46,405 nucleotides of DNA from assembly GCF_000332315.1 (NCBI RefSeq), contig NZ_KB235941.1, positions 1,016,459-1,062,863 of the forward strand, read 5' to 3'. Positions 24,869 to 34,700 of this stretch are shown here, piece after piece. The notes beneath the pieces are model-generated. The model saw nothing but the letters and a program-made list of their open reading frames with translations. It was not told the DNA's origin and made no database searches. Origin of the DNA: Prochlorothrix hollandica PCC 9006 = CALU 1027. Its GTDB lineage: Bacteria; Cyanobacteriota; Cyanobacteriia; Prochlorotrichales; Prochlorotrichaceae. Position 1 is the first letter of the stretch. Each line of letters opens with the position of its first letter. A program made the translations under genes and the position numbers.

Positions 24869-24956
24869 TAGATCGGGGTGTTTTTAATTGAGGTGTTTAG
24901 ATCGGGGTGTTTAGATCGGGGTGTTGTTAACTGAGGTGTTTAGATCGGGGTTTAGT
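24869..24956. repeat. Degenerate 13- to 15-bp tandem repeat
   Basis: GATCGGGGTGTTT-type units alternate with GAGGTGTTTA units, about six in all. They reach the stop codon of the Uma2 gene. Confidence 0.8.
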
Positions 24957-25551
24957 CAAGGCTGAAACGGGCGATCGCCAAGGTAAACCCCACCAGTACC
25001 GATTCCCCCGATAGGACCGTGGGCAGCGATCGCACCTCCCTCGGCTGCTGGGGGCGATAAATTTCCACGGTTTGATCCTGGGGATTGATCAGCCAACCCA
25101 AGCGGACACCGCTGTCTAAGTATTCCTGCATTTTATCCTGGAGGTCCGGGAGTCGATCGCTGGGAGACCGCAGTTCCAAGACAAAATCAGGAGCCAAGGG
25201 CAGAAATTTTTGCCGCTCCTCCCGCGTCAGGCACTGCCACCGGGATCGTTCCACCCAGGCCAAATCTGGGCTGCGATCGCCCCCCCCGGGTAACTTAAAC
25301 AGGGTTGAAGAACTAAAGACTTCCCCCAGTTGGGTTTGGAGGTTCCAAGTGCCGACGGCGATCGTATAGCTCGCTTCCCAGCGACCACGTTCCCCCCCCA
25401 CTGGACTCATGACAATTAAGGCTCCTTGGCGATCGCGTTCCAACTGTAATTCTGGGTTGTCACCACAGAGGCGATAAAATTGGTCATCGCTTAACTCAAC
25501 ACTGTGAAGATTTAGCTTCAAGGAACCGGTGACGGTGGGAGGGCTAGTCAT
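24952..25551 (-). CDS. Uma2 family (DUF820) restriction-endonuclease-fold protein
   Basis: The 199-residue protein has the PD-(D/E)xK-type core of the Uma2 family: Asp96 in RSPDLAWV, Glu126 in APDFVLELRSP and Lys140 in LQDKMQEYLDSGVRLGWLI. These families are present in many copies in cyanobacterial genomes, and their biological role is unclear. The product is full length, starting at an ATG. The last strand (TVEIYRP) and C-terminal segment are intact. It stands alone, with a tandem repeat at its 3' end and decayed dispersed repeats upstream. Confidence 0.9.
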   Translation of the reverse strand: MTSPPTVTGSLKLNLHSVELSDDQFYRLCGDNPELQLERDRQGALIVMSPVGGERGRWEASYTIAVGTWNLQTQLGEVFSSSTLFKLPGGGDRSPDLAWVERSRWQCLTREERQKFLPLAPDFVLELRSPSDRLPDLQDKMQEYLDSGVRLGWLINPQDQTVEIYRPQQPREVRSLPTVLSGESVLVGFTLAIARFSLD

Positions 25552-25580
25552 GGCAGGAGGGTCATAGGGTCATAGGGTCA

Positions 25581-25830
25581 TACAGCAGTCCTAAATGGGT
25601 CGTGTGGTGTGCCCCCTCCGGGGGCACACCACACCAAGGGTTTCAGACCCACAGGTTGCCCGTTGGGTTTCGTTCCTCTGGCCAACCCACGATCGCAAAA
25701 ACTGGAAATGGTAGGTTGGGTTGAGCTGCCTAATACTTCAGGTACACCGTCCCAACCTCACGGGCGAAATCCAACACAGGGACCCACAGGTTGCCCGTTG
25801 GGTTTCGTTCCTCTACCCAACCTACAAGCT
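25581..25830. repeat. Composite of a truncated MITE B and GTTGGGTTTCG-type repeats
   Basis: A family B MITE begins with TACAGCAGTCC at 25581 but is cut after CAAGGGTTTCAG (about 25647). It then joins repeats of the type CCGTTGGGTTTCGTTCCTC and its partner CCAACCTAC, arranged in alternating orientation to 25830. This repeat class is widespread in cyanobacterial spacers and recurs at 34965-35358. A 10-bp repeat (GGGTCATA type, 25558-25581) precedes it. No gene is visible. Confidence 0.8.
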
Positions 25831-26281
25831 ACAAGCTGATGCTTTGGCATAGGGCTTCGCATTCCCCTAAAATACGGCGATTGGCCTCAAAGGTAATCAA
25901 ACTCTGGGCTTCCTCGCAGCTACACCAGCGGAACTGGGCCACCTCCGCCTCCTGTACCGTAATGGCTGGGGGTTCACCGTTGTCAGTCGGGTGAACGTGG
26001 GCCAGAAAATAGGTCACGGTTTTGGTAATGGTATCCCGGCCCTGCTGGAATTGATAGCCCTCCTCAAACTGGGCCGTTTCCACCACATCTAAGGCCGTTA
26101 GCCCCGTTTCTTCTTCCACTTCTCGGCGGGCCGTTTCCAGGGGTGTTTCCCCCGCTTCAGCGTGACCCTTGGGGAAAGCCCAGTGGCCTTTCTGGTGCAA
26201 AATCAACAAATAGCGGCGATCGCCCTGGGGAGTCGTCCAAACCGGAATCAGCCCATAGGCAGCATCAATTCTCGTGGCCAC
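25829..26281 (-). CDS. Nudix hydrolase, diadenosine tetraphosphatase-like
   Basis: The 150-residue protein has a complete Nudix box, GHAEAGET....ARREVEEETGL (about residues 39-61), preceded by WAFPKGH. The latter is typical of bis(5'-nucleosyl)-tetraphosphatases of the Ap4A type. The start is a GTG (ATRIDAAYGLIPVW). Such enzymes hydrolyse nucleotide diphosphate derivatives linked to other moieties, in the cytoplasm. The exact substrate cannot be read. A gap of about 110 bases separates it from the divergent AmpG-like gene. Confidence 0.88.
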   Translation of the reverse strand: MATRIDAAYGLIPVWTTPQGDRRYLLILHQKGHWAFPKGHAEAGETPLETARREVEEETGLTALDVVETAQFEEGYQFQQGRDTITKTVTYFLAHVHPTDNGEPPAITVQEAEVAQFRWCSCEEAQSLITFEANRRILGECEALCQSISL

Positions 26282-26390
26282 GGCGATCGGTCTCCTTCTG
26301 TACTGATGTGCAGATCATGTGCAGATCTAATTGTATCCCTGGCCTTGCCATGGCACACTAACTGGCAACCGACCCCCTACCCCACAACCT

Positions 26391-27755
26391 GTGAATATTT
26401 TTGATTCCCTCCTCAAGGTCTTTGAAAGCCGCAAAATGGCCATAGTCTTGGCCATGGGGTTTGCCTCCGGCCTGCCCCTCTTCCTCACCAGCCGCACCCT
26501 CCAAGCTTGGATGACAGCGGAAGGAGTGGGGGTAGCCACCATCGGCCTGTTCAGCGTCGTCGCCCTGCCCTACTCCTGCAAATTCCTCTGGTCTCCCATC
26601 ATGGATCGCTACGTGCCCCCGTTCCTGGGGCGGCGGCGGGGTTGGTTATTGCTCACCCAGGTGGCCCTGGCGGCAGTCTTGGGCGTAATGGCCCTGCAAT
26701 CCCCCCGTGCCTTGGTCACCCTTAGCGCCAGTAGTAGCGAAGCCTGTAGCGCCGTATTGCCATGGTTCCAGGGGTTTTGCCAACTGTTCCAGACCATGGG
26801 ACAACTGTCCTCCAGCGGTTTCTTTTGGGCCGCATTAGCCATCGCCTTCCTCAGCGCCAGCCAGGATATCAATGTGGATGCCTACCGCACCGATGTGCTG
26901 GAAGAGCGGGAAATGGGGGCAGGGGTGGCCCTCTATGTCTTGGGCTATCGCATTGCCCTGTTGGTGACGGGATCCTTGGCCTTTATTTTGGCCGATCGCC
27001 TATCCTGGCCCGTGGTTTACCTGATTCTTGCCGCCTTGATGTTGGCCAATGTGGGCTTCACCCTCTGGGCACCGGAACCCCCAGCAGCAGCAGGGAAGCC
27101 CGCCACCTTGCTGGATGCGGTGTGGCGACCCTTCCAGGACTTCATCCAGCGCTTAGGTCTGGGCAAAGGGATTCTAATCTTGGTCTTTGTGGTGCTATAT
27201 AAGTACGGAGATTCCTTGGTCAATGCCATGGCCACCCCGTTTTTATTACAGGCTGGCTTTAGCCAAACCGACATTGGAGCCATCCAAGGGGGCATGGGCT
27301 TGGCGGCTACCCTAGTGGGGACCCTGGCCGGGGGAGCGATTTTAAGCAAAATTGGCATCACCCGATCGCTGTGGGTGTTTGGGGGGTTACAAGCCCTGAG
27401 CAACATCGCCTATCTGGTGCTGGCCAATGGGGGCAATAGCTACCCCCTGATGGTGGTGGCGATTAATGTGGAGAACTTCTGTGGTGGCTTAGGAACAGCG
27501 GGGTTTGTGGCCTTCCTGATGAGTCTCTGTAACCCCCAGTTTTCCGCCACTCAATATGCCCTTCTCTCCAGCTTCATGGCGGTGAGCCGGGACCTGTTGG
27601 TGACTCCTGCGGGTATTTGGGCGGAATCCCTGGGTTGGCCTTTATTTTTCACCGTCACCCTGCTGGCAGCGGTGCCCGCCTTGGTGATGTTGCCCCTGTT
27701 TGCCCCCTGGAACCCATCCCCTTCCATGGCGCGACCGGGACGGGACTCTGACTAG
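26391..27755 (+). CDS. ampG: AmpG-like major facilitator permease
   Basis: From the GTG at 26391 (NIFDSLLKVFESRKMAIVLAMGFASGLP) the protein has 454 residues and about 12 to 14 membrane segments. The family motif GFASGLPLFLT near the N-terminus, SQDINVDAYRTDVL in the middle and KYGDSLVNAMATPFLL in the second half match AmpG muropeptide permeases. In other bacteria AmpG imports anhydromuropeptides for cell-wall recycling. Reading from an upstream codon at 26331 would add a 20-residue proline-rich leader not seen in the family. No recycling enzymes are adjacent, so the substrate is inferred from family only. Confidence 0.85.
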   Translation: MNIFDSLLKVFESRKMAIVLAMGFASGLPLFLTSRTLQAWMTAEGVGVATIGLFSVVALPYSCKFLWSPIMDRYVPPFLGRRRGWLLLTQVALAAVLGVMALQSPRALVTLSASSSEACSAVLPWFQGFCQLFQTMGQLSSSGFFWAALAIAFLSASQDINVDAYRTDVLEEREMGAGVALYVLGYRIALLVTGSLAFILADRLSWPVVYLILAALMLANVGFTLWAPEPPAAAGKPATLLDAVWRPFQDFIQRLGLGKGILILVFVVLYKYGDSLVNAMATPFLLQAGFSQTDIGAIQGGMGLAATLVGTLAGGAILSKIGITRSLWVFGGLQALSNIAYLVLANGGNSYPLMVVAINVENFCGGLGTAGFVAFLMSLCNPQFSATQYALLSSFMAVSRDLLVTPAGIWAESLGWPLFFTVTLLAAVPALVMLPLFAPWNPSPSMARPGRDSD

Positions 27756-27993
27756 GACCACTAGGACCAACTTTCGGCGCAAGACCGCACCAAGGGGTCA
27801 TGGCAGCCCGTTAGGGACACGGGATCGCTATAGCCACGGGATCGCTAAAGACACGGGATCCCCAACAACGGTGTTGCTGAGGATCAGGGGGGGCAGCAGG
27901 GGCAGCACCAAAGGGTCAGGGTTACCCCGTTGGTATGGCCCTCATCCGTGCAGATCGGGAAGACTAACCCTGCCTACCGATCCCTACAGATCC

Positions 27994-28203
27994 CTACAGA
28001 TTGCCCATCAATTGCTTAAATTCCTTCAAATCAATGACTCCATCCCCATTGGTATCCGCCATCTTAATCATGGCTTTGACCTCATCAAGGGAGACATCTA
28101 GATCGGCATCTTGCATCAATTTAATCAATTCTTCGGCATCCAGGAATCCGCTGTTATCCACATCGATGTGGCTAAAAACTTCTTCTAAGCTCTGAGCATC
28201 CAT
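27994..28203 (-). CDS. Two-EF-hand calcium-binding protein (CSE-like)
   Basis: The 69-residue protein is composed of two canonical EF-hands. Loop 1 is DVDNSGFLDAEE (residues 14-25) and loop 2 is DTNGDGVIDLKE (50-61), each with acidic residues at the coordinating positions 1, 3, 5 and 12. A GGAG ribosome site lies about 8 bases before the ATG. Size and layout match the small calcium sensor CSE described in Anabaena, which I suggest as the nearest relative. It should be a cytoplasmic calcium sensor or buffer. The 238-base gap on its 3' side contains GGGATCGCTA and GATCCCTACA direct repeats. Confidence 0.92.
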   Translation of the reverse strand: MDAQSLEEVFSHIDVDNSGFLDAEELIKLMQDADLDVSLDEVKAMIKMADTNGDGVIDLKEFKQLMGNL

Positions 28204-28964
28204 TCCATATCTCCTAAATTCAAATTGCAGAAAACTGTCAGCAGTCCACGGTCATTGGGCGGCGATCGCCCAGCCCCAGGCTGCGAGAAACCGACCCTAG
28301 TTTACCCCAGGACACCCCCAGCCCGTCAGATCATTAGGCAGGCAGAAGCAACGAAGTCCAGGGGAGAAGGCTAGGGGGGAAGGAGTACCGGAGGTTTCTG
28401 TGAAAAAGGCTAGGGGGCAAGAAGTACCGGAGGTTTTTGTTAAAAAGTCCCTCGAAACATCCCCCAATCTGAGTTCTCCGCATAACAGCCTGCTCTTTTT
28501 GGAGTATCCCAACACCAGAGGAACGGAGAAATTCAGCCCAACCTCGGATCCTACCCCGATCGCTCCCAACCACAACAGTGGGCCATATCCCCCTGTCTCC
28601 TTGATAGCCAACTTTGCTACAGTCAAGAAACCTCTATGGGGGAAAATATTTGATTCCCTGTAGACTCTGTACTTCTTTGCATGGGTCTTTCTTCCAACGT
28701 TTGGGGGGAAGATTTTTTTTCGCCCTGAGAATCACCGATCCCTGACCTCGCCCCTCGGCTGTTCAGGGGGTGGCTCCCCTGAGATATCAGATCCTAGCCA
28801 GAAGGCCGGTTAAGATCTGGTAATCGGTCTGGGGTGGCGGGGAGCTAGGTTCCCTGGAGCAATATGACAAACTCCTCACCAATTCCCCTATCCTGGGTCT
28901 AGGTGCTCTACGGGATACTTCCTTCCCCCCGTTTAGTTCGTTCCCCCCTTCATGTATTTATGCA
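28204..28964. other. Large intergenic region with one long direct repeat
   Basis: This 760-base gap holds a direct repeat of about 45 bases at 28365-28450. Its common core is GGCTAGGGGG, then a short variable part, then AGTACCGGAGGTTT, followed by GTGAAAAA or GTTAAAAA. A leftward 109-codon frame (TTG start) crosses it and includes a hydrophobic stretch, but it has no recognisable domain and its second half only translates the repeat. Around 28700, AGATTTTTTTTCGC and other AT-rich bits may be regulatory. I see no gene. Confidence 0.4.
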
Positions 28965-29492
28965 ATGTTTAGGGCATCCCCAAACAACCGGCGCAACTCT
29001 TCTCCCTCCCCGTCATCCCGCAGTCGAGAACAGATCTTAGAGGATGCCCAGGAGATTATTTACGATTGTCTCTTGCAGGCTGTGCATCACCAGTCTCCCA
29101 CCGAAGCCCTGGAACTCTTGCGATCGATCTTCATTGATCCCGTCGGCAACATCACAGAACCCCACTACCTTGCCATTCAGGAAATTGGGTTCGGTAACGA
29201 TCGCGCTGTTTTCCTCAATACTCTCCAACGATCCTGTTATATTTTGCTCAATAACTGGGAACTGTCCCGGAACCATAGCTTCGCCAGCCAATTAATTGAT
29301 CTCTTCGCCACAGTACATCGTCCTACCCTGACCTTACCCCCCTGGAAAATACGCATCCGCCAGTGGCTCCAAACGTTTTTAGAAAGTCAGAACTACCAAG
29401 ATCTCGTCTTCTTTGCAGAGCGACTACAATCCCCCAGCGTCTTGCCATCCCCCGATGTTAACATCCAGAGCACCGATAAACCGGCTCTCTAG
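28965..29492 (+). pseudogene. N-terminal fragment of a split cyanobacterial conserved protein
   Basis: The 175-residue frame begins with a short basic tail and RSREQILEDAQEIIYDCLLQ. It continues as a helical domain with NTLQRSCYILLNNWELSRN, a signature I recall from a widespread cyanobacterial protein of about 450 residues of unknown function. The frame then degenerates after QDLVFFAERLQSP and ends at TAG. The same reading frame continues past a second stop (TGA) into the C-terminal part at 29547-30395. A central block expected between the two halves appears to be missing. Either it is a pseudogene or a gene fission; the remaining helical domain still looks well preserved. Confidence 0.65.
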
Positions 29493-29546
29493 GGATCACG
29501 CCGAGAACCGTACAGTAAATGATACCATTTGAATGGAGGGTCATTA

Positions 29547-30395
29547 TTGAAGTCTTGGCTGTATGAGGCTTTCATAGATCATAATCCAAACTTATCAGCC
29601 TCATTCCCAGAGAGCCAATTAATTGTGATGCGCGGTGGCTTTTTTAGTCACGGTAATATTGCCCATATTTTCCAAGGGCAAGTTGAAGGATTGGACTATT
29701 TTTCCTATAAAAAAAGTTTAATAAAATATCTAATTTTTTCCCTTAAAAACCAGTCGGCCATCAAACAATTTGAAACCCTCATGGCAGCTAAACTCGACTT
29801 GGTTTATGTGGATTATGAAAATGAAATTATCACAAAAGTTTTGCAACAACGAACCTGTAATCAAGTCGTTAAATTACTGCTCTGTGAAGATGGGAAAACA
29901 CCCTCAGAGCTGTTTATTCTGCTGCTGTCCCAGGGTGGAGCCTTGACCTTGGTCATTATGCTGCTAAAACTGACCCTAATTAGCCCCACAGTGCGCAACT
30001 ACCTTGACCTACAGGTGGCCAATTTAGTGCGATACTATCAACAATTCCCACCCGCAGACTGTGAGTGGTTTGCCTATTTTCTCGATGTTTTAAGTGTTAC
30101 CTTTACTATCCATGCCGAAGGGGTCAACTATACCCTGATTGATAATGGTAACCCTGCCGACCCCACCACCTCCGATCCCGATCGCGATGCTGAGCCAGAA
30201 GCCCAAATCTCCCTCGGCGATTTACGGTTACAGGAAGATACTAGTAGGGTGACAGCAGCGGACTTAGTCTTAGCGAAACGTCTCGATCGCTATCAAATTT
30301 TCTCCCAGGTGTCTCCAGCAACCATCAACAGCTTGGATCTGGTGTCAGATCGGGAAGATGATGGGGATACAGAATTACTGCCCGCCTCCTGGTAA
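29547..30395 (+). CDS. C-terminal part of the same split conserved protein
   Basis: From the TTG at 29547, preceded by GGAGGG six bases upstream, the product is 282 residues. It contains FSHGNIAHIFQGQ, KSLIKYLIFSL, LQQRTCNQVVKLLL, LFILLLSQGGALTLVIMLLKL and VRYYQQFPPADCEWFAYFLDVL. These match, by memory, the C-terminal half of the cyanobacterial family whose N-terminal half is at 28965-29492. The good ribosome site and undamaged frame suggest that this half is translated by itself. Its stop codon overlaps the xseA start (TAATG), so translation of the two is probably coupled. The last 80 residues or so are acidic and look disordered. Confidence 0.7.
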   Translation: MKSWLYEAFIDHNPNLSASFPESQLIVMRGGFFSHGNIAHIFQGQVEGLDYFSYKKSLIKYLIFSLKNQSAIKQFETLMAAKLDLVYVDYENEIITKVLQQRTCNQVVKLLLCEDGKTPSELFILLLSQGGALTLVIMLLKLTLISPTVRNYLDLQVANLVRYYQQFPPADCEWFAYFLDVLSVTFTIHAEGVNYTLIDNGNPADPTTSDPDRDAEPEAQISLGDLRLQEDTSRVTAADLVLAKRLDRYQIFSQVSPATINSLDLVSDREDDGDTELLPASW

Positions 30396-31633
30396 TGAAT
30401 CCCATGGATCAGCCCCTACCCTCCACCCCCCAAACAGCCCTGTCTGTGGCTGGCTTAACCCGCTATTTCCAAGACCTGGTGGAAGAAGATCCCCAGTTGC
30501 GCCAAGTGTGGGTGATGGGGGAAGTCTCCAGCGCCAATCCCCATCCCAGGGGGTTTTTCTTTACCCTCCAGGATCCCACGGAGAAGGTAGCCATCAATTG
30601 CGTGATTTGGCGGGGACAACAAGTTAAGTTAGCGGGAGTCCCTGCCCCCACGGAACAGGTTATTGTGCTGGGGAGTCTGCGGCTCTTTCCGGGCAGAAGC
30701 CAGTATCAACTGATGGTGTGGCAATGGATCCCGGCGGGGGAAGGGTTATTGGCCCTGCGCCAGCGGCAACTGCAGCAACGGCTGGAAGCAGAGGGACTGT
30801 TTGAGGAAACCCGCAAGCGATCGATCCCGGTCCATCCCCATACCGTAGCGGTGATCACCTCCCCGGAAGCCGCCGCCTGGGGCGATATCCAGCGGACTTT
30901 CAAACACCGTTACCCCGGCCTGCGGCTGCTGTTTGCCCCGGCCCAGGTGCAGGGAATCCACAGCCCCCCGTCCATTGTGGAGGCGTTGCAACGGGTGCAG
31001 CGGGATGGGCGGGCGGCGGTGATTATTCTCAGCCGGGGTGGGGGAGCCAAAGAGGATTTAGCCTGTTTCAACGATGAGCGGGTGGTGCGGGCCATTGCCC
31101 ACTGTTCCATCCCCATCATCACCGGCATCGGCCACCAGCGGGACGAGTCCTTAGCCGATTTAGCGGCGGATTTCTGTGCCCATACCCCCACGGCGGCGGC
31201 AGTGGTGGCGGTGCCCCAGTTGGCGGATTTGCGGGGGGATCACGAGGCCAGGGTTCAGGGCTTGTGCCACTGGATGGGGGGACACCTGAGCCAGCAGGCC
31301 CAACGGCTGGAAACCTTGCAAGGGCGGCTGCAACGCCTCTCCCCCCAGGGCCAACTGCGCCGCGATCGCCAACACCAGGCCAGCCTCCGCCAGCACCTGC
31401 TGCGGGCCATGGCTCAGCGGTTACGGCAGGAACAGATCCGCAGCCAAGCCTTGGCCGATCGCCTGGTCAGTCTCGATCCGGCGGCGGTGATTCGCCGGGG
31501 CTATGCCTTGGTGCGCCAGGATCAGGGGGAGGTGCTGCGGTCTGGGACCCAGGTGGCGGTGGGCGATCGCCTCACCATTACCCTGGCCCAGGGATCGGTG
31601 ACGGCGCGGGTGGAATCGGTGGAACCGGGTTAG
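30395..31633 (+). CDS. xseA: Exodeoxyribonuclease VII large subunit
   Basis: The 412-residue protein has the N-terminal OB-fold segment (VWVMGEVSSANPHPRGFFFTLQD). Its catalytic core has VAVITSPEAAAWGDIQRTF, VIILSRGGGAKEDLACFNDE, RAIAHCSIPIITGIGHQRD and DFCAHTPTAAA, followed by a coiled-coil region. It degrades single-stranded DNA in complex with XseB. Its start codon overlaps the preceding stop by one base (TAATG). No xseB gene follows; instead there is a 13-bp tandem repeat and a convergent gene. An ATG three codons further in is an alternative start. Confidence 0.95.
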   Translation: MNPMDQPLPSTPQTALSVAGLTRYFQDLVEEDPQLRQVWVMGEVSSANPHPRGFFFTLQDPTEKVAINCVIWRGQQVKLAGVPAPTEQVIVLGSLRLFPGRSQYQLMVWQWIPAGEGLLALRQRQLQQRLEAEGLFEETRKRSIPVHPHTVAVITSPEAAAWGDIQRTFKHRYPGLRLLFAPAQVQGIHSPPSIVEALQRVQRDGRAAVIILSRGGGAKEDLACFNDERVVRAIAHCSIPIITGIGHQRDESLADLAADFCAHTPTAAAVVAVPQLADLRGDHEARVQGLCHWMGGHLSQQAQRLETLQGRLQRLSPQGQLRRDRQHQASLRQHLLRAMAQRLRQEQIRSQALADRLVSLDPAAVIRRGYALVRQDQGEVLRSGTQVAVGDRLTITLAQGSVTARVESVEPG

Positions 31634-31634
31634 C

Positions 31635-31713
31635 CCTAAGGATCTGTCCTAAGGATCTGTCCCAAGGATTTGCCCTAAGGATCCGTCCTAAGGATCTGTC
31701 CTAAGGATCCGTC
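31635..31713. repeat. 13-bp tandem repeat between convergent genes
   Basis: Six units of CCTAAGGATCTGT (with CCGT and other variants) run from just after the xseA stop into the 3' end of the CHAT gene. The stop codon of the CHAT gene, TAG on the minus strand, is supplied by the repeat. Confidence 0.92.
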
Positions 31714-34700
31714 ACTAGGGGAGTCCATTGCCCCGACAGTATAAACGCCGCCCAATAAAAGGGGTGGGCTGTGGCGGGGTTCGCCAGCATTTGCTGTTGG
31801 ATTTGGCGCAGGGCTGTGGCGCGGCTGTGGTGATCCACCACCAAGCCTTGGTAGTAAGCCGCCATCAGGGTCAGGGTTTCCCGATCGGGCACACTCCACA
31901 GGGTCATCACCTGGCTCGCCGCCCCCGTCAGGGTGAAGGCCCGCCGCAAGCCATAGACCCCTTCCCCATCGGTCACATCCCCCAGGCCGGTCTCACAGGC
32001 GGACAGCACCACCATCTCCGTATTCTGGAGATCCAACCCCGACACTTCCAAGGCCGTCAGGATGCCATCTTCGCCGCCGCTGGATTCTGGGTTCCCTAGG
32101 CGTTGGTTGGCTCCCGCCAGAATTAGGCCCGATCGCAGCAAGGGATTTTCGTCGCCATCGGAGTCCATGGGCAAGAAGAAGCCATGGGTGGCCAGGTGCA
32201 AAATCTGGGGATTGGCCAGGGTTTTGACCTGAAATTCCGTGGCTTGGGCCTCGCTAAACACCTGGGCTTGGGGCAAGAGGGTTTGGAGGACGGCGGCTTC
32301 CTCAGCGGTACCGGGCAAGGGGGACCAGGGGGTGGCGGCCATGGCCGCCGATCGGGTGCTGGGGGCAGGATCCGGCTCCAAGGACGGGGCTAGGGGCAGA
32401 TCAGCGTTGAGATCATAGTCCGGGTTGGCAATAATGGCAGCGGCTTGGGGGCGGGCAGGGGATTCCTGGGAATTCCGGTGCGGCAGATCAAAGTGCGGCA
32501 GATCAAAGTGCGACAGATCAAAGCGTAACAAATCCCGCCCGGAGGATAAATAGGTGATATCGCGGTTCTGCAAGAGGTAATCCCCCTGTTCATCGACTAA
32601 AGTCGCAAAGGATAACAAGTTAAGCTGACTATCGGGGGAAATAAGCCAATGACTAGCCTCACCGCCATAGGGCAATAGGGGCGTGATCAACTGCTGATAG
32701 AACCGTTGGCCCAAAGCTTTAATGGGGGCGATCGGTTGGCTGGGATCCCGCAGGAAACGCCGGAAAATTTGCAGACGCCGATCGATGGTGTTCGCATCCC
32801 CCAGATCCACCCCCACCACTTCCCCTCCAGGGCGCAGCACATAGGCCGCATACCGGGCATCACCCAACCGGGCACCGGCAGCAGCCGTGGCATCAACGGG
32901 ATGATAGCGGAAAAACTCAATCAGGGCCGCATCCTGGGGTAACCCCTGGCGAACAGCTTCTACTGTAATGGGTTGGATGGTCTGCTGAAAGGCCGTGCTG
33001 CGTTGGGCTAGCTCTTTTTCCTGGCGTTCCAGTTCGTTTTCCAGGGTTCGTATTTGACGTTGGTAGGTTTCCGGGTCTTGATCCCCCACCCCTTGATTGA
33101 TTAGGTTGGCCAGTTGGGTGCGGGTGGCGTTGAGGCGATCGAAGCGCTGGCGATCGTCCGCCGTCAAGTTTTGCCGCAACCGTTGCAGACTGAGGCTAGC
33201 CGCATCCAGCACCCGCCCCTTCCGTTGCAAAATCGCCGTCAGGGCCAGGGTGGCGGCGGTGGCATCCTGGGGCAGGTGTTGCAGGTGGAGGGTCAGCAGG
33301 GGATCGAGGGTGGTGTTGAGGGTGTTGAGGTAGTCCCGCCGTTGCTGCTCCCCTAAGCCCGCCAAGTTGACCCCCAGGCTCTGTTCTTCCAGGGCCAAGG
33401 TTTCCCCCAGGGCAGCGAGGGCGGCACCATAGTGGCCTTGGGCCAGGTGGGTATCGGCACTATTTTTCAAGTAAATGGCTAAATCGGGGTGGTGATCCCC
33501 CAGACTGGCGCGGGTGGCGGTGATCACCCGATCGTACAGGTTTTCACTGACCCCATAGTTGCCCCGGTTATACTCTAAACGACTTAAATTATTGAGGCTA
33601 ATGAGGATACTAGGATGACCAGGGCTGAAATTGGCCTCTAACAGGGCTAGAGAGCGCTGATAATAGGGTTCTGCCTGATCGTAAAGGCCGCGATCGTCAT
33701 ACACAGCCCCCAGATTACTCAGAATAATGGCCAAATTGGGGTGATCTGCCCCCAGGTTAGCTTCCGCGATCGCCAACGCCTGCTCTAGATTGCGGCTGGC
33801 TTCCCCATAGTTGCCCTGGGCCTTGGCTAGAGCGGCCAGGTTATTGAGGCTGGTGGCCAGGGTGGGATGGTTGGGACCCAGATTAGCCTCAAAAATGGCA
33901 AAGGCACGGCGGGCTAGGGGTTCCGCATCGCCATAGTTACCCTGAACTCGGTAGATATTGGCTAAATTATCCAAAACAATGCCTAAATTCGTCGATGGCT
34001 CCCCATTCCCCTGGCTTGCGTCCCGTTGTTCATAGAGACGAATAGCACGGCCATAGAATTTTTCTGCCTCCAGATACTGTCCCTGGGAACGGTAGACCAG
34101 GGCTAAGCCATTAAGGCTCTCCACCAAGGCAAAGGCATCGGCTCCCAGGGCCGCTTCCAGGGTCTCAAGGGCTTGTTGATAGAGGGCCAAACTGCGATCG
34201 ATTTCCCCCTGTTGGCGGTACAGATCAGCCCCCCGGTTCAGCAGTTGACCCAGCACCAGGGGGGACAGGTGGGGGGCAATGGGGGGCAGGCGGGTAACAA
34301 CCTGATCCACCATGGCCAAGGCAGCGGCGGATTGCCCTAGGCCGCTGAGGGTTTCCGCGTCGGTCAGTTGGTTCTGGAGGGTCAGGGTGTCCGCCTCTAG
34401 GGCCGTGGCTTGCTGCCATCCCAGGCGATAGGTTCCCGTCTGCCCCGGTTTATAACTGGTCACTAGCACCCGATAGCTACCGGATTCGGGCCATTGCACC
34501 ACAATCTGGGCCTGGGATCCCCCACCACTGTCGTCATCCTCCACCAGGGTCTCCCCTGCTCCATTGAGGACTAGTAAGTAGGCATCAAACTCCTCACTCT
34601 CCAGGGTCAGGCGCAGGGTTTCCCCTTCGGTGCCCTGGATGCTATGGACGGCGTAATAGTTGCCACTGCCCAGGGTGGGGCTATCGGCGCTAAGGCTACC

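Noticed and set aside
25581-25830. Small plus-strand frames of about 76 codons
   Set aside because: They translate dispersed repeats (MITE B and GTTGGGTTTCG units) that occur elsewhere in non-coding DNA.
28297-28626. 109-codon minus-strand frame with a hydrophobic N-terminal half
   Set aside because: I considered a decayed small membrane protein such as an AtpZ-like remnant, but found no alignable motif, and the second half only translates a direct repeat.
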